From Parapedobacter pyrenivorans (GTDB taxonomy: Bacteria > Bacteroidota > Bacteroidia > Sphingobacteriales > Sphingobacteriaceae), in contig NZ_BMER01000001.1 of assembly GCF_014636865.1 (NCBI RefSeq), positions 1,166,718-1,230,717 of the forward strand: a stretch of 64,000 bases of DNA, written 5' to 3'. Below are positions 6,536 to 14,104 of the stretch, in pieces (position 1 is the first letter of the stretch; each line of letters opens with the position of its first letter). Made by a program: the position numbers and the translations under genes. The notes below the pieces were generated by a model that searched no databases, was not told the DNA's origin, and saw only the letters and a program-made list of their open reading frames with translations.

Positions 6536-8299
6536 TCACTTTTCCTTTTTGCCAAATACACGCTTAAAGAAGCCGCCGGTCTTCTCTGATGCTTTTTTTG
6601 CTTCCTCTGCCGCATTCATTAGCCGCTGCTCGCGTTCCGGGCTGATGCCTGCGCACTCCTTGATGCCTTGAAGGAGACTCTGCCAGAGCGTCTTAAAAAA
6701 AGAATACGTCTGCGGGCGAGCGTAATTGATGCGACCGGTATGGTATTGGCCGTTGGCATCGGGATTGCTGTCATTGATAATGAAGCTGTTAGCGAGAAAG
6801 GATACGGCCTTCATCGACATTTTTTTCCCATCTTCATCGGTGGTGAGCAGGTTGAGTCGCATGTTGTCATAGTCGAAGCGAAGGGATCCGCGCGATCGAT
6901 GATCGTCTGCCTTTACATCGAAACGCACTCCCCGGATATTAGCTCGAGCCACTTCTGCGTTTAACAACGGGGTGATGATGCGGTTGAGTGATTGACCATT
7001 CATCGGGCCGAGCTTCCCTTTGTAGGTATGGCCTCCCTTATCGTCAAGGAGGTCGAAGGTAAATGCCACATCCAGTTTGCCGGTGTTCATCAGGTAAGCA
7101 GTAATGTCGGCGGCCATGGTGCTGTTATGCAGTAAGGAAAGCGTATCATTCGTCACATTTCGGAATACCCCATTCACACGATCGAAGGTAATCTTCCCTT
7201 CCTTTTTGTACTTCCTGCTCACCTCGGAGTAGCTGATAGCTATATTGTTCAGCAATAAAGAATCCAGCTTTATCGGTTGCTTCAATTTCATAAGCAACTG
7301 GTGCGGAGATTTACCGATCTTGTTGGTTGGGTGCTTGGGGTACCTTAAATCATTGGATATGGCTACCGTGCCACTGTCGATATGCAGGCTTCCGGCATGG
7401 ATTTTTTGATTTTTAACAAATTGCTGAAGGTCGATATCCTCCAAGCGGATCATGGGGAATGCCATGACGGCCATGTCCGTTGCTCGCTGTTTTCGCTTGT
7501 AAAACTCCTCCTTACTCATACGTGGCGCATATTTCAGTCCCGTCAGTTTCACTTGCTTGTACAATGTTGCGATTTGCAACCGATCAAAACTCACATAATA
7601 GAAGCTGTCTGGTGTCTCATACCGGAAGCCTGGCATTTCTATATCGATAGCCCGGGTATGATAGAACCGGGTCGAATCAAATTGAGAAAGCGAATCAACA
7701 AGGATATCCCTCACCTGTACGTTGAGGTTTTTTAAAGCGGTTTCATTGACTGTTGAGTCCGTTTTCTTCGAAAATTTGAACTGGATATTATTTAGCTGGA
7801 TGGCGGCTACACTCACCTCGTTCAGTAAACCGGATATTCGCTGGTAGAGTGTCCGCATATCACGCTTGGTCGTGACGGTATCATTGTAAGCGTGGTATTC
7901 GCTGACGATATGGATGGTCGGCGTATCGATGATGATGCCCTCAATGTTAAGCTTACGATCACTCAGAATCCGGCGGGGGTGGAACTGTCTTATCCGCAGA
8001 TTCGCGATGCGGATGTTATAAATATTATCAGGGGCCTGTTCCAATTGTACCAGCTCCGCGTATCTATTTGTATCTGCGGTCAATCGCAGATTTTTAATGG
8101 AGGCATTCCCTGTGATCAGGCTAAAGTCCAATCCATCGTAAGCGATAAGGTACAGGCTGTCTGTGGCGCTAATAATGGTTTCCTTAATCTGTGCGTCCAA
8201 TATCGGCTTCCAGTGCCTGCTTAAGTACCACGCTCCGACCGCAACGATAACCAGCAAACCGGCAACGATGCCGATTATCCATTTCCAGATTGGCTTCAT
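6536..8299 (-). CDS. AsmA-like membrane-anchored protein (587 aa), paralogue 1
   Basis: One N-terminal membrane helix (IWKWIIGIVAGLLVIVAVGAWY) is followed by about 530 residues of beta-rich periplasmic sequence. An N-terminal AsmA-like block (SLITGNASIKNLRLTADTN) is followed by repeated short beta-strand patterns (IRIANLRIRQF, LNIEGIIIDTPTIHIV). AsmA/TamB-family proteins are long beta-groove proteins that act in envelope lipid or outer-membrane homeostasis. A clear paralogue lies on the same strand at 46460-48094, sharing the order of blocks including GKSPHQ-LL, the LGPMNG/LGPMSG segment and the ending LNDSNPDANG. Specific role unknown. Confidence 0.7.
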   Translation of the reverse strand: MKPIWKWIIGIVAGLLVIVAVGAWYLSRHWKPILDAQIKETIISATDSLYLIAYDGLDFSLITGNASIKNLRLTADTNRYAELVQLEQAPDNIYNIRIANLRIRQFHPRRILSDRKLNIEGIIIDTPTIHIVSEYHAYNDTVTTKRDMRTLYQRISGLLNEVSVAAIQLNNIQFKFSKKTDSTVNETALKNLNVQVRDILVDSLSQFDSTRFYHTRAIDIEMPGFRYETPDSFYYVSFDRLQIATLYKQVKLTGLKYAPRMSKEEFYKRKQRATDMAVMAFPMIRLEDIDLQQFVKNQKIHAGSLHIDSGTVAISNDLRYPKHPTNKIGKSPHQLLMKLKQPIKLDSLLLNNIAISYSEVSRKYKKEGKITFDRVNGVFRNVTNDTLSLLHNSTMAADITAYLMNTGKLDVAFTFDLLDDKGGHTYKGKLGPMNGQSLNRIITPLLNAEVARANIRGVRFDVKADDHRSRGSLRFDYDNMRLNLLTTDEDGKKMSMKAVSFLANSFIINDSNPDANGQYHTGRINYARPQTYSFFKTLWQSLLQGIKECAGISPEREQRLMNAAEEAKKASEKTGGFFKRVFGKKEK

Positions 8300-8414
8300 A
8301 CAAAGTAACGTTAGCTGCTATAGTCCTTGTGTTTTTTGTTCCACCTTCAATCGTATTGACGGAGAAACAATAATTGGTTATGAATGTTTTCGTAAAGATA
8401 TGGATTTATCGCAT

Positions 8415-8454
8415 AAAAAAACGGAGAACCGCCTCTTTCGATTTGAATTCTCCG
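8415..8454 (-). terminator. Rho-independent terminator of candidate RNA
   Basis: On the minus strand a CGGAGAA/TTCTCCG stem (8448-8454 with 8422-8428) is followed at once by seven T. The loop is long (19 nt). No minus-strand protein gene lies upstream, so it points to an RNA transcript. Confidence 0.6.
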
Positions 8455-8785
8455 CTTTTAACCTTAAGTACAACCGTAGTTGTAAATCAGGTATCAAGTC
8501 AAGTATCTTAAGTCGGTATCCGTTTCATGTGTCTGCCCGTTAAGGCTTCTCACGTCGTCATACAGTTTGCCATTTATTGCTTCCTCCGTAGAGGTAAACA
8601 GAATGAACAAACCCCACAGCGTATGTTTTGATCGGGTCACACACTCTAAAGCAGTTAACAATCTCCGTCCGGTATGATACCTTTGAGAGCCGATCCATCG
8701 CTAAAGTCATCTGAGGTGGTAGCCTTTCGGCGATACTCCTTCTTGCGATGCTTATTTCAGGCGATTCAAAGAACTTCGTACTTGA
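8415..8785 (-). ncRNA. Candidate structured small RNA, about 370 nt
   Basis: Defined by signals only. On the minus strand TTG (8820-8822), a 20-base spacer and TACCTTAG (8792-8799) form a promoter, and a terminator lies at 8415-8454. The interval has no convincing open frame and includes a long-range GATCGG/CCGATC pairing. I looked for tmRNA, RNase P and SRP RNA hallmarks and found none. It could also be a 6S-like RNA or the leader of a tiny peptide. The start is accurate only to a few bases. Confidence 0.35.
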
Positions 8786-8791
8786 TATTGA

Positions 8792-8822
8792 CTAAGGTAT
8801 GTAATAAAAGCCTATATTTCAA
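8792..8822 (-). promoter_or_regulatory. Promoter of the candidate RNA
   Basis: TTG-N20-TACCTTAG on the minus strand, one mismatch from TAnnTTTG. The -33 element overlaps the edge of the AT-rich palindrome 8821-8844. Confidence 0.45.
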
Positions 8823-8971
8823 TAAAATAACGATTTATTTTATTAACAAGTTTTCCACCCAAAAGAGGCCGGTTATCAACAGCGCGTTCGTATCCAAAAC
8901 CACCGCCTGGCTTACCGCGTGACCTCTAAAGGCACACGTTCTCCACATTTTGGTATCATGGGTTATTAACA
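8821..8971 (+). other. Candidate replication origin: AT palindrome plus DnaA-box-like cluster
   Basis: AATAAAATAA-CGAT-TTATTTTATT (8821-8844) is followed by nonamers resembling TTATCCACA, all on the plus strand: TTATTAACA 8840-8848 (7/9), TTTTCCACC 8851-8859 (7/9), TTATCAACA 8873-8881 (8/9), TTCTCCACA 8939-8947 (8/9) and TTATTAACA 8963-8971 (7/9). Flanking genes are divergent, and most genes to the right run on the plus strand. Only a hypothesis without whole-genome skew. Confidence 0.35.
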
Positions 8972-9101
8972 CGGAAGGCGATAGCCGAAAGACCCAACCG
9001 AACAATTTTCTGCCTGATGACGCACTTTGAGAGACTGCGCTGATGAAAAAAGTAGTAATTTTATACTTTCAATTATGAGATAAGGAAAGCAGGTATTACC
9101 T

Positions 9102-10430
9102 ATGGCGGCACTCCGCAAGATTTTCGTTTTAGACACCTCTGTCATCTTGTATGACCACAATGCGTTGAACAACTTTCAGGAGCACGATGTGGCCATTCCG
9201 ATCCAGGTGCTTGAAGAACTCGATAACATGAAGGGCGGCAATGAGACCCGCAACTTCGAGGCGCGCAGTTTTATCCGGCTGATTGACGAACTCTCCAGGA
9301 AGAAGTTGATTAACCAATGGATTTATCTGAATGGGCAAACCAAGGGCAAATTCCGGGTTATTCTTTCTGGAAGAGAACAGAAGGTTGATGCAGTTGAAAT
9401 TTTCGGTAATGAAAAGTACGACCATCAAATCATCAATGCGGCGCTTATCTTGATGGCTGAAAACCCGGATAAGAAAGTGGTATTGGTTTCAAAGGATATT
9501 TGCCTGCGACTTAAGGCAAAGGCATTGAACCTGCTCGCCGAGGATTACGAAACCGGGAAGATCAAGAATGTGGAGGAACTTTATACCGGGAAAACCCAGC
9601 GCAGCGATTTTCCGGATGCGATGATCGAGCAGTTGAAACAGAAAACCCCGGCAGCTGCCGACAATATGGTACTCGACCATATCGGCGCCAATCAATTCTA
9701 CGTACTGAGACACAACCGGAAAACACTGCATGCATTCTATCATAAAAGCACACATACCTTCACACCGGTCGCAGCGGCTACCGTGTTTCGCATCAAACCC
9801 CGAAACCGTGAACAAGCCTTTGCACTCCATGCCTTGCTTGATCCCGCCATCCGGCTGGTAAGTATACAGGGCAATGCAGGCACAGGAAAAACACTCTTGG
9901 CGTTGGCAAGCGCGCTGGAACAGCGAAAAAACTACCGGCAGATCTACATCACCCGGCCGGTCGTTCCGCTAAGCAATAAGGAAATAGGTTTTCTGCCTGG
10001 CGATGCCAAATCCAAAACGGATCCGTTCCTGGCTCCCATTTGGGATAACATCCGTTTTATCAAAGAACAGTTTGCGGATGATGAAAAGATGCTTGGGAAA
10101 ATAGATGAGTTGATCACCACGGAAAAGATAGCCGTTGCACCACTGGCGTTTATCCGTGGGCGTACGCTTACCAAGATTTTCTTCATTGTAGATGAAGCGC
10201 AGAATCTTACTCCCCATGAGATCAAAACCATTATCTCCCGGGCAGGCGAGCACACCAAGATTGTCTTCACGGGTGATATTTATCAGATCGACACCCCCTA
10301 TCTCGATGCCGAAAGCAACGGACTCTCCTACCTCATCGAAAACGTGAAGGATCACCCCCTGTATGCGCACATCACTTTGCAGAAGGGCGAGCGAAGCGAG
10401 CTGGCCAATCTGGCAAATGACTTGCTATAG
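9102..10430 (+). CDS. PhoH-family ATPase with N-terminal PIN domain (PhoH2/YlaK type)
   Basis: 442 residues. Residues about 1-150 are a PIN nuclease domain (FVLDTSVILYD, IPIQVLEELD, with spaced acidic residues). Residues about 235-442 are the PhoH NTPase, with Walker A GNAGTGKT, an ITRPVVPL/IGFLPGD block typical of PhoH, and Walker B FFIVDEAQNLTPHE. PIN-PhoH fusions (PhoH2) are ATP-dependent RNA helicase/nucleases; phosphate regulation is only historical for the family. It is convergent with the rRNA methyltransferase gene six bases downstream. Length and domain order are normal. Confidence 0.93.
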   Translation: MAALRKIFVLDTSVILYDHNALNNFQEHDVAIPIQVLEELDNMKGGNETRNFEARSFIRLIDELSRKKLINQWIYLNGQTKGKFRVILSGREQKVDAVEIFGNEKYDHQIINAALILMAENPDKKVVLVSKDICLRLKAKALNLLAEDYETGKIKNVEELYTGKTQRSDFPDAMIEQLKQKTPAAADNMVLDHIGANQFYVLRHNRKTLHAFYHKSTHTFTPVAAATVFRIKPRNREQAFALHALLDPAIRLVSIQGNAGTGKTLLALASALEQRKNYRQIYITRPVVPLSNKEIGFLPGDAKSKTDPFLAPIWDNIRFIKEQFADDEKMLGKIDELITTEKIAVAPLAFIRGRTLTKIFFIVDEAQNLTPHEIKTIISRAGEHTKIVFTGDIYQIDTPYLDAESNGLSYLIENVKDHPLYAHITLQKGERSELANLANDLL

Positions 10431-10435
10431 CGGGG

Positions 10436-11794
10436 CTACATCGTTGCGATCCGCCACTCCTTTGGGTAGTAGTTATTGATCCGGTTTGGGAGTAATTTCA
10501 CCCAACCCAATGTGGCATGCTGATAGGTGGCAAGTGCCCATCCCTTAAGCCCTTGGCTATTGATGGCAGGATCCAGGTTGCCCTTACGCAGGTAGTCCAG
10601 GGCCTGATTCTTAGCTAGTGCCAACACAGGAATATCGGGGTGGCGCGCCAGGCTCAGTGCGAGATCGTGTGCGGGAATAAGATCACCCTTGGCAGGCCGC
10701 CCTACACGCGTACCGGCACTCCGGAGATAAAGCATGCGCTGGAGGATGTGCAGGTCTGCTTCTCGATCTTTGGGTAGGATATGGATATCTTCGCCAACGG
10801 TGAATGTGAAGAAGTCGTCGGCATTGGAAACCCAGTTGCGCAGTGCTGGGGTGATTGTTTTTTCCGCTTTAGGCTTGCGACGGTCGAATGTCGATTGCTT
10901 GCTTGCCTTCCGGAAAGCTGCGAGGAAAAACCCCTCCCCACGCAGCTTGTGCGGATAGAAACGATAGCCCGGGCAGGCGTGCTTGTCAGATCGCGTTTGT
11001 TCGATTCCCCACGCCTCAGGGGTGGACAAGGAAAGCGGTTCCATACCCTGGGTTTCGCATAGCCAATCGGCGATATGTTCATTCTCCTCTATCGAATAGG
11101 AGCAGGTCGAATACAGTAAGATACCACCTTCCCTGAGTGCGGGCAGGCTATCGGCCAGGATACGCCGTTGCCGCTCACTGCAAAGCTGTACGACGGCTTC
11201 TGACCACTCGTTTATGGCCTGGCGATCTTTGCGGAACATGCCGGAACCGGAACACGGAGCATCCACCAACATGACGTCTATATAACCGGGCAGGTGGCGG
11301 AATGCGGACGGATCGTTATTGCTGACAATCGTGTTTGAATGACCCCAGCGAATGAGATTGTCCGCCAATACCGTCGCCCGTGCCTTGATAAGTTCGTTGG
11401 CGATGAGCAAGCTATCGCGGTGGAGGTAGGTGTTGAGCAATGTACTCTTTCCACCGGGTGCCGCGCACAGATCCAAAGCAATCAGCGGCCGTTCATGCAG
11501 CCCCAATACCTTGATGGCATGAGCGACAAACATGGATGAAGCTTCCTGTACATAATAGCGGCCTGCGTGGAAAAGTGGATCGAGTGTGAATATCGGACGT
11601 TCTGGAAGGTAGTAGCCTGTATCACACCAAGGCACCTGGTCCGAAGAGGTGTCGAGTTGACCGGGCTTTGCCGGATTGATGCGGATGGAAGTAAGACCGC
11701 CTTCCTTTTCATGCACGGCTTCAAAAGCCGCTGTGTCGAACCCGGCCAGGCTTCCCAGTTTGCGCACCAATGCGGGCGGGATGATGTTGCTCAT
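10436..11794 (-). CDS. RsmF/NOL1-type 16S rRNA cytosine-C5 methyltransferase
   Basis: 452 residues from the preferred start at 11794 (MSNIIPPALV); an in-frame ATG at 11812 adds six residues. The class I methyltransferase core contains the SAM loop LDLCAAPGGKST and DVMLVDAPCSGSGMFRKD with the PCSGS cysteine. A second catalytic cysteine is in LYSTCSYSIEENE. The C-terminal 150 residues form the RsmF-type PUA-like RNA-binding extension (YFYPKEWR-like end: NYYPKEWRIATM). The enzyme methylates cytosine at C5 in rRNA, and the two-cysteine arrangement matches m5C methyltransferases. Confidence 0.92.
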   Translation of the reverse strand: MSNIIPPALVRKLGSLAGFDTAAFEAVHEKEGGLTSIRINPAKPGQLDTSSDQVPWCDTGYYLPERPIFTLDPLFHAGRYYVQEASSMFVAHAIKVLGLHERPLIALDLCAAPGGKSTLLNTYLHRDSLLIANELIKARATVLADNLIRWGHSNTIVSNNDPSAFRHLPGYIDVMLVDAPCSGSGMFRKDRQAINEWSEAVVQLCSERQRRILADSLPALREGGILLYSTCSYSIEENEHIADWLCETQGMEPLSLSTPEAWGIEQTRSDKHACPGYRFYPHKLRGEGFFLAAFRKASKQSTFDRRKPKAEKTITPALRNWVSNADDFFTFTVGEDIHILPKDREADLHILQRMLYLRSAGTRVGRPAKGDLIPAHDLALSLARHPDIPVLALAKNQALDYLRKGNLDPAINSQGLKGWALATYQHATLGWVKLLPNRINNYYPKEWRIATM

Positions 11795-11882
11795 GCAGGA
11801 CAAAGCTAACATTTTTTCAATTTTATTTTATACATGGAATCTGAGGATATTTGTGTGGTTTGGTTTCGTTTCCGTATTACTA

Positions 11883-11913
11883 TTGGAAAAATAAAATTTT
11901 TGCCCTAGGTTTG
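11883..11913 (+). promoter_or_regulatory. Promoter of the ECF sigma gene
   Basis: TTG (11883-11885), a 20-base spacer and TAGGTTTG (11906-11913), an exact TAnnTTTG match, lie 55 bases before the sigma factor start. Confidence 0.6.
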
Positions 11914-11967
11914 TCTTAGCATACCCAATAGTAATCCCGTTAAAATTACCGGACATATTCTTTTACA

Positions 11968-12552
11968 ATGGCTATTAGAATAGAAGTTTCCAATGCATTA
12001 ATTTCACAACTTCAGCAAGGTGATGAAACGGCATTTCGAGCAATCTATGATCAACTGCACGAACGTGTTTATCGGATGTTACGCGCATTGGTGAAAAACC
12101 ATGAACAAACAGAAGACATCTTGCAGCAAACATTTGTCAATTTGTGGGTAAACCGAGCCAAGCTCAACGAATCGCAACCATTGTATCCATATATCTATCT
12201 TACCGCCAGAAGACTAGCTATCGACCATTTCCGAAAAAAAATCAATGAAGCTGATGCGCTTTCCTACCTTAAACAGCACGTCGGTGAGCAACACGATTGC
12301 ATATCGGAATCGTTCGCGGCGGCAGACCTTCAACGGTTTACCGAAGCGGTAATCAAAACACTGCCACGGCAACAACGGACAGCTTTTCTACTGAGCCGGA
12401 ATGAAGGGCTATCTTATGATGAAATCGCCGAACGCATGCAGATTTCAAAAAATACCGTAAAGAATCACCTGATTGGCGCCTTAAAGCAACTCAAAAGACA
12501 TTTTGTAGAAAATGATATACTTTATGTCTATTTTCTCTTTTTCCTGAGTTGA
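11968..12552 (+). CDS. ECF RNA polymerase sigma factor (FecI-like, Bacteroidota SusC-associated)
   Basis: 194 residues. Region 2 (about 25-95) includes the YDQLHERVYRMLRALVKNHE and DILQQTFVNLW segments. Region 4 (about 130-180) ends in the helix-turn-helix LSYDEIAERMQISKNTVKNH. It is followed by FecR, SusC with STN domain and SusD, the classic surface-signalling order. The sigma factor is held inactive by FecR until SusC binds its substrate, then transcribes the importer genes. The predicted C-terminus YVYFLFFLS is hydrophobic, as in many Bacteroidota homologues. Confidence 0.93.
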   Translation: MAIRIEVSNALISQLQQGDETAFRAIYDQLHERVYRMLRALVKNHEQTEDILQQTFVNLWVNRAKLNESQPLYPYIYLTARRLAIDHFRKKINEADALSYLKQHVGEQHDCISESFAAADLQRFTEAVIKTLPRQQRTAFLLSRNEGLSYDEIAERMQISKNTVKNHLIGALKQLKRHFVENDILYVYFLFFLS

Positions 12553-12698
12553 ATACGGTTTTCCTCAACTACTATACTCCCATAATACGCCAATTCAGGG
12601 CGTTTCGAAAAAAGTTTCGGGCAACTAGTCCTTGGACGACCCACAGCCGTTTATCTATATTAAAGTAACCAAGGTTGTAAACCGAATATACTATAAAC

Positions 12699-13970
12699 AT
12701 GAGTTTCGATAAAGAGCGGCTTCGCTATTTGCTTGAATCGTATATCGTAAATAACATCAGGGAAGATGAATGGACAGAATTGAAAGCCTATGTTCAGCAT
12801 GCCGCCGACAATGAAAACTTATATGCCATCATTGACGAGCTATGGGCCGAAGTAGACATGCAGGCACCGATGTCTATCGCAAGTGAAGCCATCTATCAAC
12901 GTATCCTGAAGGACCCCGATGTATTGGCAGACCCGCCGCGGTCTATCGGCGGCCAAGCCAAAGCGATTCAACGCCTCCCCTGGCGCTTGGCCGGTGCGGT
13001 GGCGGCCATATTGTGTGTGGCTTTCTCGTTGTTCTATATCGTTCGGCTTAGTCCGATACCCGATTCCAACCCCGATTTAGTACGGATAGCCGATCCTGCT
13101 CAGGCAATTTTACCCGGAGGAAATGTCGCTACCCTTACCTTGGCAGATGGCAGGATCATCAAATTGAATGAGATTGATACCGGTAACTTAGCCAATGAGG
13201 TGGGTGTGCGCATCATCAAATCGGAGGAAGGCTTAATTTTCTACCAAGCTGCTCGTGGTGCTTCGGCAAACAGGGAAATCACTTATAACACGATTAACAC
13301 ACCCAAGGGCGGCGAATACCGTGTGGTGCTCCCCGATGGCACGAAGGTGTGGTTAAATGCCGCCTCTTCTTTACGATACCCGACCTCATTTACCGACGAT
13401 AAACGGGAAGTAGAATTAATGGGGGAAGCCTATTTTGAAGTGGCCAAAACTAAAAGCAGACGGACAGCGGGCGGATCGAAAAGCAAGGTAAGCATGCCCT
13501 TTATTGTGAAAACAAAAGCCCAGGCGGTGGAAGTCCTCGGTACCCATTTTAATATCAATGCATACGATGACGATGGGACGGTCAAAACGACACTGTTGGA
13601 AGGCCGTGTAAAAGTATCGTTAACTAGTGACGGACAAAATGATGGTCCGTACCGGATCCTGAAGCCCAACGAACAGGCGGTCCTAACATCAACTGATGGG
13701 GGAATTCAGGTCAATAGCGTGGACCCTGCCAATGCAATCGCTTGGAAGAACGGCTATTTTGCTTTTGATAACGAGAACATCACTGAGGTGATGAGTACCA
13801 TCGCACGTTGGTATGATATCGATGTAGACTACCAGGGGGACGTGAGCGGCAAAGTCTTCGGAGGAACCATATCGCGGTTCGAATCTTTTGAAAAATTATT
13901 GGAAACGATTGGATTGACAGGAACGATTCAATTCAAGATTACGGGAAGGAGGGTAACCGTTATGACTTAG
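12699..13970 (+). CDS. FecR-family anti-sigma factor
   Basis: 423 residues. The cytoplasmic N-terminus (1-85) would bind the sigma factor. One membrane helix (about 88-110, LAGAVAAILCVAFSLFYIV) follows. The periplasmic FecR domain has the hallmark block NTPKGGEYRVVLPDGTKVWLN near residue 200, and a C-terminal DUF4974 domain (NEQAVL...ITEVMSTIARWYDIDVDY) contacts the SusC STN domain. It lies 146 bases after the sigma gene and 134 before susC. It transmits substrate occupancy of the receptor to the sigma factor. Confidence 0.94.
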   Translation: MSFDKERLRYLLESYIVNNIREDEWTELKAYVQHAADNENLYAIIDELWAEVDMQAPMSIASEAIYQRILKDPDVLADPPRSIGGQAKAIQRLPWRLAGAVAAILCVAFSLFYIVRLSPIPDSNPDLVRIADPAQAILPGGNVATLTLADGRIIKLNEIDTGNLANEVGVRIIKSEEGLIFYQAARGASANREITYNTINTPKGGEYRVVLPDGTKVWLNAASSLRYPTSFTDDKREVELMGEAYFEVAKTKSRRTAGGSKSKVSMPFIVKTKAQAVEVLGTHFNINAYDDDGTVKTTLLEGRVKVSLTSDGQNDGPYRILKPNEQAVLTSTDGGIQVNSVDPANAIAWKNGYFAFDNENITEVMSTIARWYDIDVDYQGDVSGKVFGGTISRFESFEKLLETIGLTGTIQFKITGRRVTVMT

Positions 13971-13985
13971 CGAGTGAGACCATCA

Positions 13986-14052
13986 GGTTTAAGGCTTGCA
14001 AAGAACCAATCAAGGGCGTTGCACCGCCCCGGATTGGCTATGGCTTTAAACC
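13986..14052 (+). promoter_or_regulatory. Nested inverted repeats in the fecR-susC leader
   Basis: The outer arms are GGTTTAA (13986-13992) and TTTAAACC (14045-14052). The inner hairpin is CCAATC...GATTGG (14006-14011 with 14032-14037), which itself contains GGGCG/CGCCC. The full stack spans the fecR-susC gap and could act as an attenuator, mRNA-stabilising element or small-RNA leader. No following T run, so it is not a plain terminator. Confidence 0.5.
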
Positions 14053-14104
14053 ATCAGGATTCAATAAAAAAGATTTGGAAACCATTTTTATAAACCCTAT
14101 TCAA

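Larger units (their letters stand above)
8300..9101. other. 800-bp non-coding region between divergent genes
   Basis: It lies between the divergent AsmA-like and phoH genes. No open frame here has a recognisable domain. It contains a candidate minus-strand RNA (8415-8785) with promoter and terminator, a perfect 10-bp AT palindrome (8821-8844), and five same-orientation DnaA-box-like nonamers (8840-8971). See the separate entries. Confidence 0.7.

Noticed and set aside
8415-8785. tmRNA or RNase P RNA
   Set aside because: The length would fit, but the tmRNA acceptor ends and the conserved RNase P core segments are not present.
8674-8922. 82-codon plus-strand frame in the non-coding region
   Set aside because: Composition is untypical, no domain is visible, and it runs through the candidate promoter, the AT palindrome and DnaA-like boxes.
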